Below the pieces are notes generated by a model. It did no database searches, was not told the DNA's origin, and saw only the letters and a program-made list of their open reading frames with translations. 64,000 nucleotides of DNA, taken from NCBI RefSeq assembly GCF_028476545.1, contig NW_026732025.1:350001-414000 (forward strand), in the 5' to 3' direction. The DNA is from Physella acuta (taxonomy: Eukaryota; Mollusca; Gastropoda; Physidae). This document shows positions 13,801-24,372 of the stretch, one piece after another (the stretch's first letter is position 1; each line of letters starts with the position of its first letter). Position numbers and translations under genes: made by a program.

Positions 13801-14618
13801 ATGGTTACCATCAGGTTAGGGAGATGGTTACCATCAGGTTAGGTAGATGGTTACCATCAGGTTAGGGAGATGGTTACCATCAGGTTAGGGAGATGGTTAC
13901 CATCAGGTTAGGGAGATGGTTACCATCAGGTTAGGGAGATGGTTACCATCAGGTTAGGGAGATGGTTACCATCAGGTTAGGGAGATGGTTACCATCAGGT
14001 TAGGGAGATGGTTACCATCAGGTCACTGAGATGGTTACCATCAGGTTAGGGAGATGGTTACCATCAGGTTAGGGAGATGGTTACCATCAGGTTAGGGAGA
14101 TGGTTACCATCAGGTTAGGGAGATGGTTACCATCAGGTCACTGAGATGGTTACCATCAGGTTAGGGAGATGGTTACCATCAGGTTAGGGAGATGGTTACC
14201 ATCAGGTTAGGGAGATGGTTACCATCAGGTTAGGGAGATGGTTACCATCAGGTTAGGGAGATGGTTACCATCAGGTTAGGGAGATGGTTACCATCAGGTT
14301 AGGGAGATGGTTACCGTCAGGTTAGGGAGATGGTTACCATCAGGTTAGGGAGATGGTTACCATCAGGTTAGGGAGATGGTTACCATCCAGTTAGGGAGAT
14401 GGTTACCATCAGGTTAGGGAGATGGTTACCATCAGGTTAGGGAGATGGTTACCATCAGGTTAGGGAGATGGTTACCATCAGATTAGGGAGATGGTTACCA
14501 TCAGGTTAGGGAGATGGTTACCATCAGGTTAGGGAGATGGTTACCATCAGGTTAGGGAGATGGTTACCATCAGGTTAGGTAGATGGTTACCATCAGGTTA
14601 GGGAGATGGTTACCGTTA
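7820..14618. repeat. 23-bp satellite-like array, about 294 units
   Basis: The consensus unit is AGATGGTTACCATCAGGTTA plus GGG. A strict 23-base period was confirmed at many points by coordinate differences. Each consensus unit holds the odd palindrome ATGGT-T-ACCAT, which includes GGTTACC, and the word TTAGGG. Recurrent variants are GGTAGATGG, CATCCAGTTA, CAGATTAGG, GGTTAAGTAG and GTCACTGAG, plus an irregular pair GGGAGACAGTACCATCAGG. Spacings between equal variants show kilobase-scale internal duplications. Both edges carry GGTTACCGTTA (7820-7830 and 14608-14618). No long open frame runs through the array. Confidence 0.97.
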
Positions 14619-15637
14619 TTCAACTGGTGTGGGCCGACGTTATCGAAAGTAACGAAGAAGAACGCTAATCTCCCAGCATGCCTCGTTCTCGTTTATCGCC
14701 TCATTGCCACACGTCTTCTCACAGAGATGTTAGCCAGTCAACAATCACCCCCCCCCACCCAACATACGGGGGGGGGGGGTGTAGGGGGAGGTGAGTGACA
14801 CGAATCCACCTGTAAGATAGCGTCCGCTCCTGGTGAGATTAGACTGACCACGTGACGTACAGACAGGAAGTAACGTGCAGGTAGGGGGGTAGACAAGGAG
14901 AGGCAGATACCTGTTGTTTTATACAGATAACCCGGCAACAGTTTTTAGCAAACAAAATAATTATCACAAACATAAAAATTGTATTTCCTCAACTCAGTTT
15001 TTAAAAAAAAAAAATTTAATTATCACGCGGTAAAAGTGTTAATTAAACCTTTTAGCTAGTTTTAGGCGAATTATCCCCCCCCCCCACCCCACTTTTTTTC
15101 TTTTTCCTGTCTAGTTTCCTTCGATCGTTATCCATTTATGTAATTAAAGCCGTTAATCTTAATGAGCTTTTTTTTTTTGTTTAATAACGTCTGCATCGAC
15201 TGGTCCATTTGATTACGTTCTCACCGTTAATTATCAGGGGTGGGGGGGGGGGGAGTGGGGATTAATACATAACATCGTCACATTCATGTACACGGCGTTT
15301 TTTTAGGTGACAAATTCTAGCCGCGCCGTCCCAATCTTGGCACTTCCGGTACGTAGACATGTCGGGGGTCCTAGGGGAACCTTTGTATTATCCCATTAAA
15401 CATATGAATATGGGATAACTCCTGATTCTTTCTACCTTGGCAAAACGCCTGACTTGTATTGACTGAGATACTAGATGTATGTCAGTTTGTATGATGTATA
15501 AGGATTTATTTAAGTAAATTTCTATGATGTATAAGGATTCATTTAAGTGTATTTGTATGAAGTATAAGGAATACGCAAAGATTCTATCATGCATGCGATT
15601 GATGCACAGTAACACACGAGTATTCCAGCTATATGTT
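14619..15637. other. Unique sequence with homopolymer tracts
   Basis: C and G tracts lie near 14747, 14769, 15076 and 15243, and a short duplicated phrase (TATGATGTATAAGGATT) at about 15488 and 15523. No gene was recognised. Confidence 0.5.
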
Positions 15638-16872
15638 TACTAGCTGCATCCCGTGCTCCGTCACGGTAAATCTTTTTTAAATGTACCAACAGAACAAAAC
15701 TAAACACAAAACAAACGAACGCAAAAAAAAAAAAACAAAAAAAAACGAAAAAACAAACACAACACTCATAACATAAACACAATTTAAATGCAATCATAAA
15801 GGCATATTGCTCACAGTCTAGCCCGTAGCGCCAAATTGCGCCCTTTCCGGTGATTTGCACCCCCTCAAACTTTCGATTTGCACCCCTTCCCCCCCCCCCC
15901 CCCCGCCCTAAAACTTTCGATTTCCACCACCCCCCTCGCAATTTTTTTCCAACCCAATTTGGCGCCCCCTAAGGTCGGCACCCGGGGACATATGCCCTCC
16001 CCTCGCTACGAATCTCCTATAAAACCCCTAGCTTGTCCTCAAACCGAAAGATAGAATAATAATTAGTAAACAGTATAAATAATAGGCAGTATTTAAAATA
16101 TCCGTGTTTTACCTACAATATTTCACTTTATCCATTCACGCATTTTTTTTCCAGTACTTTAAATTTTAAAAATTTACAATAGAGTTTCATAACTAAAACC
16201 ATTGCGCACCTAATGAACGTGATGACGCGTCTATAATAGTGCTGAATAGTTGATTAAAAATTATAAGTAATAAACAGAAGGGCCTACATTCAGTGAATAA
16301 AATAAATAAAAGATTGCCTTTTATCAATCCATGCTAATTATAATTTTCTAACAATAATTTTCTCTTACACATCCGAATAATTTGCATTCACATTTCGCTA
16401 ATTATATTATTGCAACACTAATTCCTTCTATGACGAACGTATATTTGCATTCACATTTTTTATTAGCGTGAGTTTAATGTATTTTTAAATTACCTCCTTT
16501 GTCAAAATTAGAAAAGAGTTAAATTAATTTGATTTTTCTAACCTACAGTTATTATGTTATTAAAATGTATCCACTTTTTCTAGGAATATTAACGTAAACT
16601 ATATTTGACATTGATCCTTTTAATATGTTTTAGCAATGTGCGTGTATTTAATATTCTCTTTACGTTATGCAAAATTGTACAAACAGTGGAAATTATAAAA
16701 TAGCTCTATGCCGCTATATAAACAAACCCTACTCTAATACTTATAATAAGACACTGCGGTGCACTGAAAAGCACAGCATGGTGCGTAGTTTACTTTTACA
16801 GTCCCAAAATCTATAGCGATGACGGACGGAAGGAAGGAAGGAAGGACAGACACAGCCCGCTTATATTATAGA
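15638..16872. mobile_element. Old composite interspersed repeat, family unknown
   Basis: The left side begins TTACTAGCTGCATCCCGTGC and the right side ends in a GGAAGGAAGG tract, a CAGACACAGCCCGCTTA phrase and ATTATAGAT. I associate such phrases with old interspersed repeats of invertebrates but cannot name the family. The internal part near 16200 (ATTGCGCACCTAATGAACG, then ATAATAGTGC) resembles 56817-56867, which supports repeat status. A C-rich MITE relative lies inside at about 15822-16015. The boundaries are estimates. Confidence 0.4.
15822..16015. mobile_element. Degraded relative of the C-rich hAT-like MITE family
   Basis: Contains the module ACTTTCGATTTGCACCCC and long C-tracts shared with the copies at 37416, 45548 and 50247, and ends near CCTCGCTACG. 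The termini are degraded and no target duplication was found, so it is older than the other copies. Confidence 0.5.
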
Positions 16873-17040
16873 TTACAGCTGAAATTGTAAAAAACTTTTT
16901 ACTATGAAATGGTCTGTTTTAAACGCTTGGTAAAGTCTGAAATCAAGATTTATAACATTCTTTATGGAAACAAAAAAAAAAAAAGATATTTTAAAACAAG
17001 CAAAAAACAAAACGTATTTGAGGTTATACAGATTTGTAGA

Positions 17041-17465
17041 GCGTGGGGTGGTTGGGGGGGGGTGTAGACGCAGTGGGGGGGGGGGGTAGAGTATGGGGGG
17101 TGTAGAGACGGTGGGTGTATAGAGTGGAGGATTAGATGGTGGGGGGGGGTGTAGAGAGAGGGATAAGTAGGGAGGGGTATAGATGGTATGTTTATAAGGT
17201 GGTATGTACAGAGTGTGGATGTAGATGTAGGGGTGTATAAAGTTGGAGTGGTGTAGGGTGGTGTGGGGTGTTGAGGTTGGAGGTATTAAGGGTGGGGGTG
17301 TCGAGATTGGGGGTGTTGAGATTGGGGGTGTCGAGGGTGGGGGTGTAGAGAGTGGGGGGTGTCGAGGGTGGGATGTCGAGGGTGGGGGTGTAGAGAGTGG
17401 GGGTGTCGAGGGTGGGGGTGTCGAGGGTGGGGTGTAGAGAGTGGGGGTGTAGAGAGTGGGAGTCG
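17041..17465 (+). repeat. G-rich minisatellite
   Basis: Repeats of GGGGGTGTCGAGGGTGGGGG and GGGGGTGTAGAGAGT units of about 14-18 bp lie on the plus strand. The complement therefore reads as repeated Thr-Leu-Pro-Thr peptides, which is an artefact. Many closely spaced runs of three or more G suggest G-quadruplex potential. Confidence 0.85.
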
Positions 17466-18193
17466 ATGACAGAAACGGACATCTGCCTAAAGATGGGGCG
17501 GAGAGGGTGATCTTGTCGCCGGGGTCGCCAAGGGAGCAGACTTATCCGTTAAATACGGGCTTGGTACCGGTGGAGGCTACTCCCGTCTCCACGATCGCTA
17601 TCCCAGGTTCCCCATCACTGGCCAGAGAATCGCTAGGCGGCTCGCGTGGCCCTAATTTGCCCACTATACCATGTCATTACAGGACCCAAGGTGGGGCGGT
17701 CGCGCTGACAATAATACGCCCGGGGTGGGGCGGGGGAGGGAGTTGGAACAATGTCCAACATACGAGGAAGGGATTACTGGAAGAGGGAGGGGAGGGAATG
17801 ATCCGTTGTAACAACGACCCAGGGTTGTAAATTAGGATGCTGATTCTCAAAATAACCTCTTGTATTTCATTGGATGAATAAATCATAACTTTACATTTTA
17901 TTGAAGGACCAAACGCCAATTTTTTATGGTCTACCTTTCCCAGCGACACCGGAATTATACCATTTAATGGCTTATAAAGAGGGGCGCTGTAATTATTTTA
18001 TTTTATTGACCCCTAATTAGTCGAGCTAATGACCATATCAACTAATTATATAAAAATATTCTTTTGCTTTTGTCTTTTTTTTTACTATCTGCAACAACAC
18101 AACTACCAAACATCACAAGATTTTAATGGAGGACATAAACACATACAGATAAAAAAGTATATAAAGTATAGTACTCTTCCAAACCAAATTCTA
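17466..18193. other. Unique sequence, no gene recognised
   Basis: 17500-17760 is GC-richer with mirrored open frames on both strands and no domain. 17830-18193 is AT-rich. Confidence 0.45.
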
Positions 18194-18300
18194 CATGGGG
18201 CAGATGAAGTAGAGTTCGCCTGGTTCTCTGACATCGTTGTAAGAATAGACTGTGTATCAAACACTAAATACTCGAGTCTTTGTTTTCCTCGACTGGATCC
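18194..18300 (-). mobile_element. tRNA-derived SINE, truncated copy
   Basis: Starts with the family 3'-end phrase in reverse orientation, CATGGGGCAGATGAAGTAGA, followed by a GTTCGCCTGGTTCTCTGAC segment. It then diverges and lacks the tRNA-like head. Compare the fuller copy at 32826. Confidence 0.6.
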
Positions 18301-18599
18301 AAACACCAATCAATTGGTAGGGCCTACCAGTTTTACAGTACTTGCTTACTTTGTATGTGTCGTGCTTTTGTATACGATATCCATTCACAGACTAAGCAGT
18401 TCAAAATACAGTTTCTTAAATACATTTTTAAAAAATTAAATTATGGCTTTTCGTTTTGAAAAATGAATTGTTAATCATTTTTTTCCTAATCTTGGCTCTT
18501 GTTTAAAGAATGTTTTTTTTTCGTTTCTTAAATCATTGCTTTTATAGTTATAGTAAAGAAAAGTTTGTTTTCTTTAAATCAAAGCTTTAGTAGTGAAAA

Positions 18600-19495
18600 A
18601 TGTGTTTCCCTAAAATTATGGCTTCAGTAGTGAAGTACAGGTTTTGTTTTCCAAAAATATAGTGAAGAAAGGTTTTTTCCTTAAATGAAATGGCTTATAA
18701 AGAAAAGTATGGTTTTTGTTTTCCTTAAATTATGGCTTGCATAGTGAAGTATGGTTTTTGTTTTCCTTAAATTATGGCTTACATAGTGAAGTATGGTTTT
18801 TGTTTTCCTAAATTATGGCTTATATAGTGAAGTATGGTTTTTTGTTTTCCTTAACTAATGGCTTATATAGTGAAGTATGGTTTTTGTTTTCCTTAAATTA
18901 TGGCTTACATAGTAAAGTATGGTTTTTGTTTTCCTAAATTATGGCTTATATAGAAAAGTATGTTTTTTATTTTCCTTAAATTATGGCTTACATAGTGAAG
19001 TATGGTTTTTGTTTTCCTAAATTATGGCTTATATAGTGAAGTATGGTTTTTTGTTTTCCTTAACTTATGGCTTATATAGTGAAGTATGTTTTTTGTTTTC
19101 CTTAAATTATGGTTTTTATAGTAAAGAGAGGTTTTTGTTTTCCTTAAATTATGGCTTTTATAGTGAAGAAAGGTTTTTGTTTTCCTTTAATTATGGCTTT
19201 TATAGCGAAGAAAGGTTTATGTTTTTCTTAAATTATGGATGATACAGTGAAGTATGGTTTTTGTTTTCCTTAAGTTATGGCTTATATAGTGAAGTATGGT
19301 TTTTGTTTTCCTTAAATTATGGTTTTTATAGTAAAGAAAGGTTTTTGTTTTCCTTAAATTATGGCTTTTATAGTGAAGAAAGGTTTTTGTTTTCCTTTAA
19401 TTATGGCTTTTATAGCGAAGAAAGGTTTATGTTTTTCTTAAATTATGGATGATACAGTGAAGTATGGTTTTTGTTTTCCTTAAGTTATGGCTAAT
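18600..19495. repeat. 42-bp tandem array
   Basis: Units of 42 bp run ATTATGGCTTATATAGTGAA then GTATGGTTTTTGTTTTCCTT. TTATGG recurs at 19275 and 19317. The left part, from about 18440, is diverged. A five-unit block is itself duplicated at a 210-bp offset (about 19084-19242 and 19294-19452). Because 42 is divisible by three, short repetitive open frames appear by construction. Confidence 0.93.
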
Positions 19496-19544
19496 GGTTT
19501 TTATCTTTCTGTGTTAGAGTGACCTCTGCCCCGTAAAAATTTGT

Positions 19545-19820
19545 ATTTGACTCACCAGTTTTACAAACAGCGCACTGAATCGGCCTGACACGGGCGTCAC
19601 GTGACCAGAGCCGGGGACCAGAGACAATACCTGGATCTAGGCCACAGCCCAGCGGACTTCCGGTGATCCCTGCCGAGGTGGGCGTGCTGGTGCATAGCGC
19701 ATGCGCACGGCCGCTGGTGGGGGAGACTACCCCAAGAGTAATTAGCAAGTCTTGTCCCGAGTTATCCCCCCGGAAGACAACTTCCGCTGTTGCCATGACG
19801 ATTCAGGGCGGGCTCAGTGA
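19545..19820. promoter_or_regulatory. Candidate CpG-type promoter or enhancer island
   Basis: A CpG-rich island stands out from its AT-rich surroundings. Visible motifs are the E-box palindrome GTCACGTGAC (19596-19605), the ETS site ACTTCCGG (19657-19664), the NRF1-type GCGCATGCGCA (19697-19707), ETS sites CCGGAAG (19770-19776) and ACTTCCGC (19780-19787), and the RFX half-like GTTGCCATGAC (19789-19799). In animals this mix is typical of TATA-less promoters. No adjacent first exon was identified, so direction and target are unknown. Confidence 0.45.
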
Positions 19821-21179
19821 CCTAGGATTTTTTTTTATGGTTTTAATTTTTTTTTTTTTTTACTTTCTCGATCAAACGATACATAATCCAGTCAATGGCT
19901 ATTTATATCCTGCATTGACCCTAATAGTTGAACGACCGGTAATATAACGCGTAGTACCAAAATAAAACGAGTACTACTCACTTGTCTTTAGTTAGAACTC
20001 GTTTGGTTATTTTTCCCTGTTTGGTGCTATGACCTCAGTATATACCGTGAGTGAGTGGACAACACACTTTTCACTCATTCGTTAATCCAAATCCCCACGA
20101 ACCCATGTCAGGTACTCACTATGTCTGAATAAGCTCGGAGGATACTTTTGAAATCGGAACATAAAGGCTAACAATTTAGACAATCAATAGAAGAAATTGA
20201 CTAAATAAACAATTTACTTTAAAGCAGAGATTGGATTGTGGTTAAGTTTGAAGCAAAGCCAGCATGCACTGTCGGAACTGTCATTATCTGCTGTGTGTCA
20301 CAATTTTATTGTTTTAGTGTAAAATGAGATTTTAAAAAAAAATCATAGGGGACATTTCAGCCTGATACAAAGGTGTATGAAAATCGGAAATGATCAATTT
20401 CCGCGGGTCGATGAGGCGAACAAGGTCTTTTGAAAATTAAAATCATGGCCGGCTCATATCGATTCATCTGGTTGGGTGGGGCGTTTGGCGATGGAGAGGG
20501 GGGGGGGGCGGGAGTGGGGTTGTGAGGGGTGTAAGGTAAAAGGGTGGTAAAATGATCTATATATATATTTCTCTTCTTAGAGACACTAGAAAACACCAAG
20601 CTGTAAGCGCGCCTAGCAGCCCACTCTCTTCCTCTCTAGGCATATCGCTACCACCCCCACCCCCACATGGTCTGGTGAGCTGTGGTTCACGCTAAATGTT
20701 TACAATCATAAAGCCGGGTTTAGTGACGGCTATTAGGGGCAGATAATTTAGTTTGAAACTATTTTAAACTTAGGGAGATAACTAAGAGGAGGCTGCTTCA
20801 CGGGGGGAAGGAGGGTTTTAGTGTTTTTAAGCAAATATTTTCAGTGGCAGCATTGGTACTGTCGAATTCACAAATTATGAATTACTGAAAAGTAGAAAAT
20901 AAAACAACTAAATAGCGGCGTATGATACGCCGCGGGTCGGAAAGACTACATGACGCTTTAAAAATTAAAGTAATTGTTAAAATATTAGCATGTGTCGGTG
21001 TCGGTCAGTGTGCATCCATGTCCTTCCATATTGAGACATTGCGACACATTGCGAGATATCGCGAGACACCGAGAGACAACAGTGTTCTTGTGACAACTAG
21101 AATCTCCGGAAAATAATCCGATAAAATAAAACAAATATTTACAGCTTTTGCAAGGATAGCATTCGCTTTAACAACACAT
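19821..21179. other. Unique sequence, no gene recognised
   Basis: Mostly AT-rich, with a G-rich tract near 20478-20530 and a short TATATATATAT stretch at about 20556. No exon could be supported. Confidence 0.5.
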
Positions 21180-21416
21180 TCGTATAAAATGAATTATTCC
21201 TTTAAACGGCATTGTTCCTTTTAAATCATTCCTATAAAAAAATATTCACGTTTAATATATTATTACCAAAAAGATGTATTCCCAAAAAATACATTATTCA
21301 TAAAAAAAAGATTATATCTCTATAAAAGACATTGTAACTATAAAGGATGTTATTCCTATAAAAGACATTATTCCTATAAAGAGATATCCACATAAAAGAC
21401 ATGATTCCTATAAAAG
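21180..21416. repeat. Degenerate minisatellite, about 20-25 bp unit
   Basis: Loose repeats of ATTCCTATAAAAGACATT spaced 20-25 bp apart, clearest at 21350-21416. Confidence 0.75.
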
Positions 21417-21420
21417 CGAC

Positions 21421-21860
21421 TCCCATTGCCCGGGGGTAGCTTTACGTGTTTTCTTTCCTGTCCCCTCGTCCTCACAGACCACAGATATCTTCACTTGCAC
21501 ATCCCCCCCCCCCCCCCCCCCCTGAACCCCACCCGACCCATGTTTATCACCGTGAGCGCCCGGGGCCGGGAAAACACGAGCTAAGAGCGCTGAGCGATGT
21601 GACGCATGCGCGGGGCGCTGTTTGCTTAGGGCCATGGTGTATCGGGCCGGCTTGTTGACACACGGCGTTACGGAGGCGTCTGAATTTCCACCGAGACCGA
21701 CACGACGTGCGTAATGGAGATTGGCTGGCGGAACCCGACCCCCGGGCTCGATGGTCAGGGGAAAGGCTGTCCACTGGCCGGGTATCACGTGGTCTTGTAG
21801 ACAAATTCTGCATCGATCTATGGCGGTTCTGTGAGAGGGGGGGGGGCAGTTTTAAAGTAG
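21421..21860. promoter_or_regulatory. GC-rich island with a C20 tract and NRF1-like site
   Basis: A run of 20 C (21503-21522) is followed by CpG-rich sequence with GACGCATGCGCGGGG near 21601, close to an NRF1 site, and with CCCGGGG words. Overlapping open frames on both strands are compositional. Regulatory function is an inference only. Confidence 0.25.
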
Positions 21861-21884
21861 CCGAAATCTGGGAGAAGTCATATC

Positions 21885-22085
21885 TTCTCAGTCATCACCA
21901 TCTGTCAGAGAAGTCTTATCTTTTCAGTCATTATCTGTCGAAGAGGTCCTATGTTCTCATTCATCATCTGTCAGAGAAGTCATAGATTCTCAGTCACCTT
22001 CTGTCTTAGAAGTCATATCTTCTCAGTCATTATCTGTCGTAGAAGTCATATCATCTTAGTCATGACCATCTGTCGGAGAAGTCAG
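21885..22085. repeat. Degenerate minisatellite, about 32-36 bp unit
   Basis: About six diverged copies of GAGAAGTCATATCTTCTCAG followed by TCATCATCTGTC. Confidence 0.8.
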
Positions 22086-22449
22086 TTTTTTTAGAACCTG
22101 GCTCCACCATGCGGTTTAAGTAAGGCAGACAAAATAGAACTTTATGGTTACTCTTAATGCAAAGATGAAAGTTATATTTAGGGTTAATTTCTAGAACGTT
22201 ATGTGAGTAAATATGTGGGGGAAAATGTATGTCTAAATTTTGTTTTACTTTTCTGTTTTGTTTTGCCTCCAGTTTGATATTCATTTTGGCAAATCGTAAG
22301 CATGTCACTAAATTTTGGACGGCCATGAAAAAATCTTACCGCGAATCTTTTCTCGGTGACCGGAAAAAATTGTGACGGACACATCATTCTTTATTTAGAC
22401 TTTATACGGCATTTAGACAAGTTTTGGAAAATCATTCGTCACAGTTTAG

Positions 22450-22583
22450 AAAACAAATAGGCGGCTATGGTTCTAACCCAGCAATTAGAAAAAATTGGAC
22501 GGCCATAGCCCTAACCCAACATTTAGAAACAATTAGACGGCCATAGACCTAACCCAACAATTAGAAACAAATGGACGGCCACC
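22450..22583. repeat. 43-bp tandem repeat, three copies
   Basis: GGACGGCCATAGCCCTAACC followed by CAACATTTAGAAACAATT recurs about every 43 bp, starting near 22452, 22497 and 22537. A partial fourth copy ends at 22583. Confidence 0.8.
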
Positions 22584-23874
22584 AGCAATCACCCGGCTAC
22601 CGTACGGTCAACACAGCCGTGCTTGTCCACGTAAGCCCGTGCCACCACTGGTCACAGACCCGACCCCCGGGGGAGGGGGCGCCCAGTCTTCTCTGTTCTG
22701 TAGCCACACGGCAACCAAAGAAACACCATCAAGCAATAACGTTAATGGCCGTCCACCAGAGATACACCGTTATAATTCCCATCTCTACGGTTACATAGAT
22801 AGTCACCAAAAATGGAAAATTGTAATATATAATTATGGAAATTAGATGGGAAAACAAAATAGCAGCGTTGTTCATTAATCTCCGATCTCATCAAATCCAC
22901 ATAGGAAAGAAAACAATGGATGTCGCCTGTTTTTTTTTCCAACCTATATTGTGTTGTGCTTAGTTGTATGGTAATTTCCTCATTGAGGTGTGACTACATC
23001 TGGTTTGTATAGAGATTTGTTCCAATCAGTAGGTTTGTAAAGCATGGGTTGTGTTGATGATAAACTGTGTCAGTTTGTAGCGAACAGTTTGGCAGCGAGG
23101 CTATATTGTGAGTGTGAAACAAATAGCTGATAGGAGGCGTAGTGTGAAGAGTTGATTGTAATAATGACAAATGTGGTGTTGTTTTTATAGGGTAACATGG
23201 ACGTGTGATGTGGAATAGGATACAGCTTTTGGCATACAGGTTGGTTATAACTGGGACATTTGGAGGACATGCGAAGGGTGTATTACCAGTGGGGACATTT
23301 GGAGGACATACGAAGCGGACATTTGAAACCACACAAAAGTGAGTTACCTTTAGGGAGATTTGGAGGACACACAAAATGGGAGAGACCCCGGAACAAAATA
23401 ATACCACTGGGGACATTTGGAGAACACACCACTACTTCATATTTCAAATATTACATTTTTAAACTAATATTTCACGTCATTATCACTAATTAGCTAAGTT
23501 CAGTATTTCATAGATCATATCTACATCAAAACTCTCTGATCCTGTAATAAAAATCACACCGATAGATTACCTGTTAAAAAATATCCCGACAAATGCTTTG
23601 ATATAGGTGTCTAGACATCGGAGTCGCTGTTCAATCGTACCCGGCCTTTCGTTCCCAGTCGGCGTATGATCATAGCGAGAAGCATTCAATCAAGGCTTTT
23701 AGTTTTCTTTCAAAGTCGGATCAAGATTTGCTTCCCTTTGGTCGGCTCTATATCACTGGAGACTGTAAATAAACATTAAACGTTATCAGACACACTCACT
23801 AGCATTACAAATATGGGATAATCTTTAGATGGATTTGTCAAACTTCACATCAGAGACTCTCATATATAGATATA
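22584..23874. other. Unique sequence with a small degenerate repeat
   Basis: 23245-23440 holds four or five loose repeats of GGGGACATTTGGAGGACAT. The rest is AT-rich and no gene was recognised. The last bases are an AT-rich stretch that served as the insertion site of the next element. Confidence 0.5.
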
Positions 23875-23878
23875 TATA
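23875..23878. repeat. Target site duplication TATA, left
   Basis: TATA here and at 25477-25480 flanks the Ginger-like element. Both flanks are AT-alternating, so the match is only weak evidence. Confidence 0.5.
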
Positions 23879-24125
23879 TGTTACGGTCAAATCCCGAAGT
23901 GCGGCCAAAGCGCGGATTGGCCGGCCAATCCGCGGATTGGCCGGCTCTCTTGGTCAAAGCCCGAAGAACTTAGCACTAAGATCGCATTTCGTACATTGGC
24001 CGGCCAATGCGCGCACTGGCCGGGACGTACTGGCCAAAGTCCGAAGCGCTTAAACTTGACAGCGTATTTTGTACATTGGCCGGCCAATGCGCGCACTGGC
24101 CGGGATGTCCTGGCCAATGTTCTAT
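23879..24125. repeat. Left inverted repeat and subterminal palindromes
   Basis: Contains a perfect 24-base palindrome at 23911-23934 centred on GGCCGGCC. Two copies of ATTGGCCGGCCAATGCGCGC lie at about 23996 and 24076 inside a roughly 80-bp direct repeat. GGCCGGCC occurs at 23919, 23998 and 24078. The layout suggests multimeric binding sites for a transposase or accessory protein (inference). Confidence 0.8.
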
Positions 24126-24372
24126 TTAGACTAAGTTGTGATCGCATTTTCATTATTCTGGGTGCGTTTTCACTGAAAGTAACGTATTGTTTAGCTCTTG
24201 TTTGTATAGCATTCTATGTGCAAGGCGACATGGATCAAAAGGGCCGTCAGACCATGAGACAGACATAGCAGATGGCTGTCAAAAGAAAAAAATGTAAATC
24301 CATGTTAGTTTCCATATATGGGCTCTCAATAAAATAGTTACTGAGGAAGATCTTGAGAACATTGAACAAGAA

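Noticed and set aside
7820-14618. Interstitial telomere array because of TTAGGG
   Set aside because: The hexamer occurs once per 23-bp unit and is not in tandem, so this is not telomeric DNA as such.
17192-17482. Thr-Leu-Pro repeat protein on the minus strand
   Set aside because: Complement of the G-rich minisatellite with no unique coding flank.
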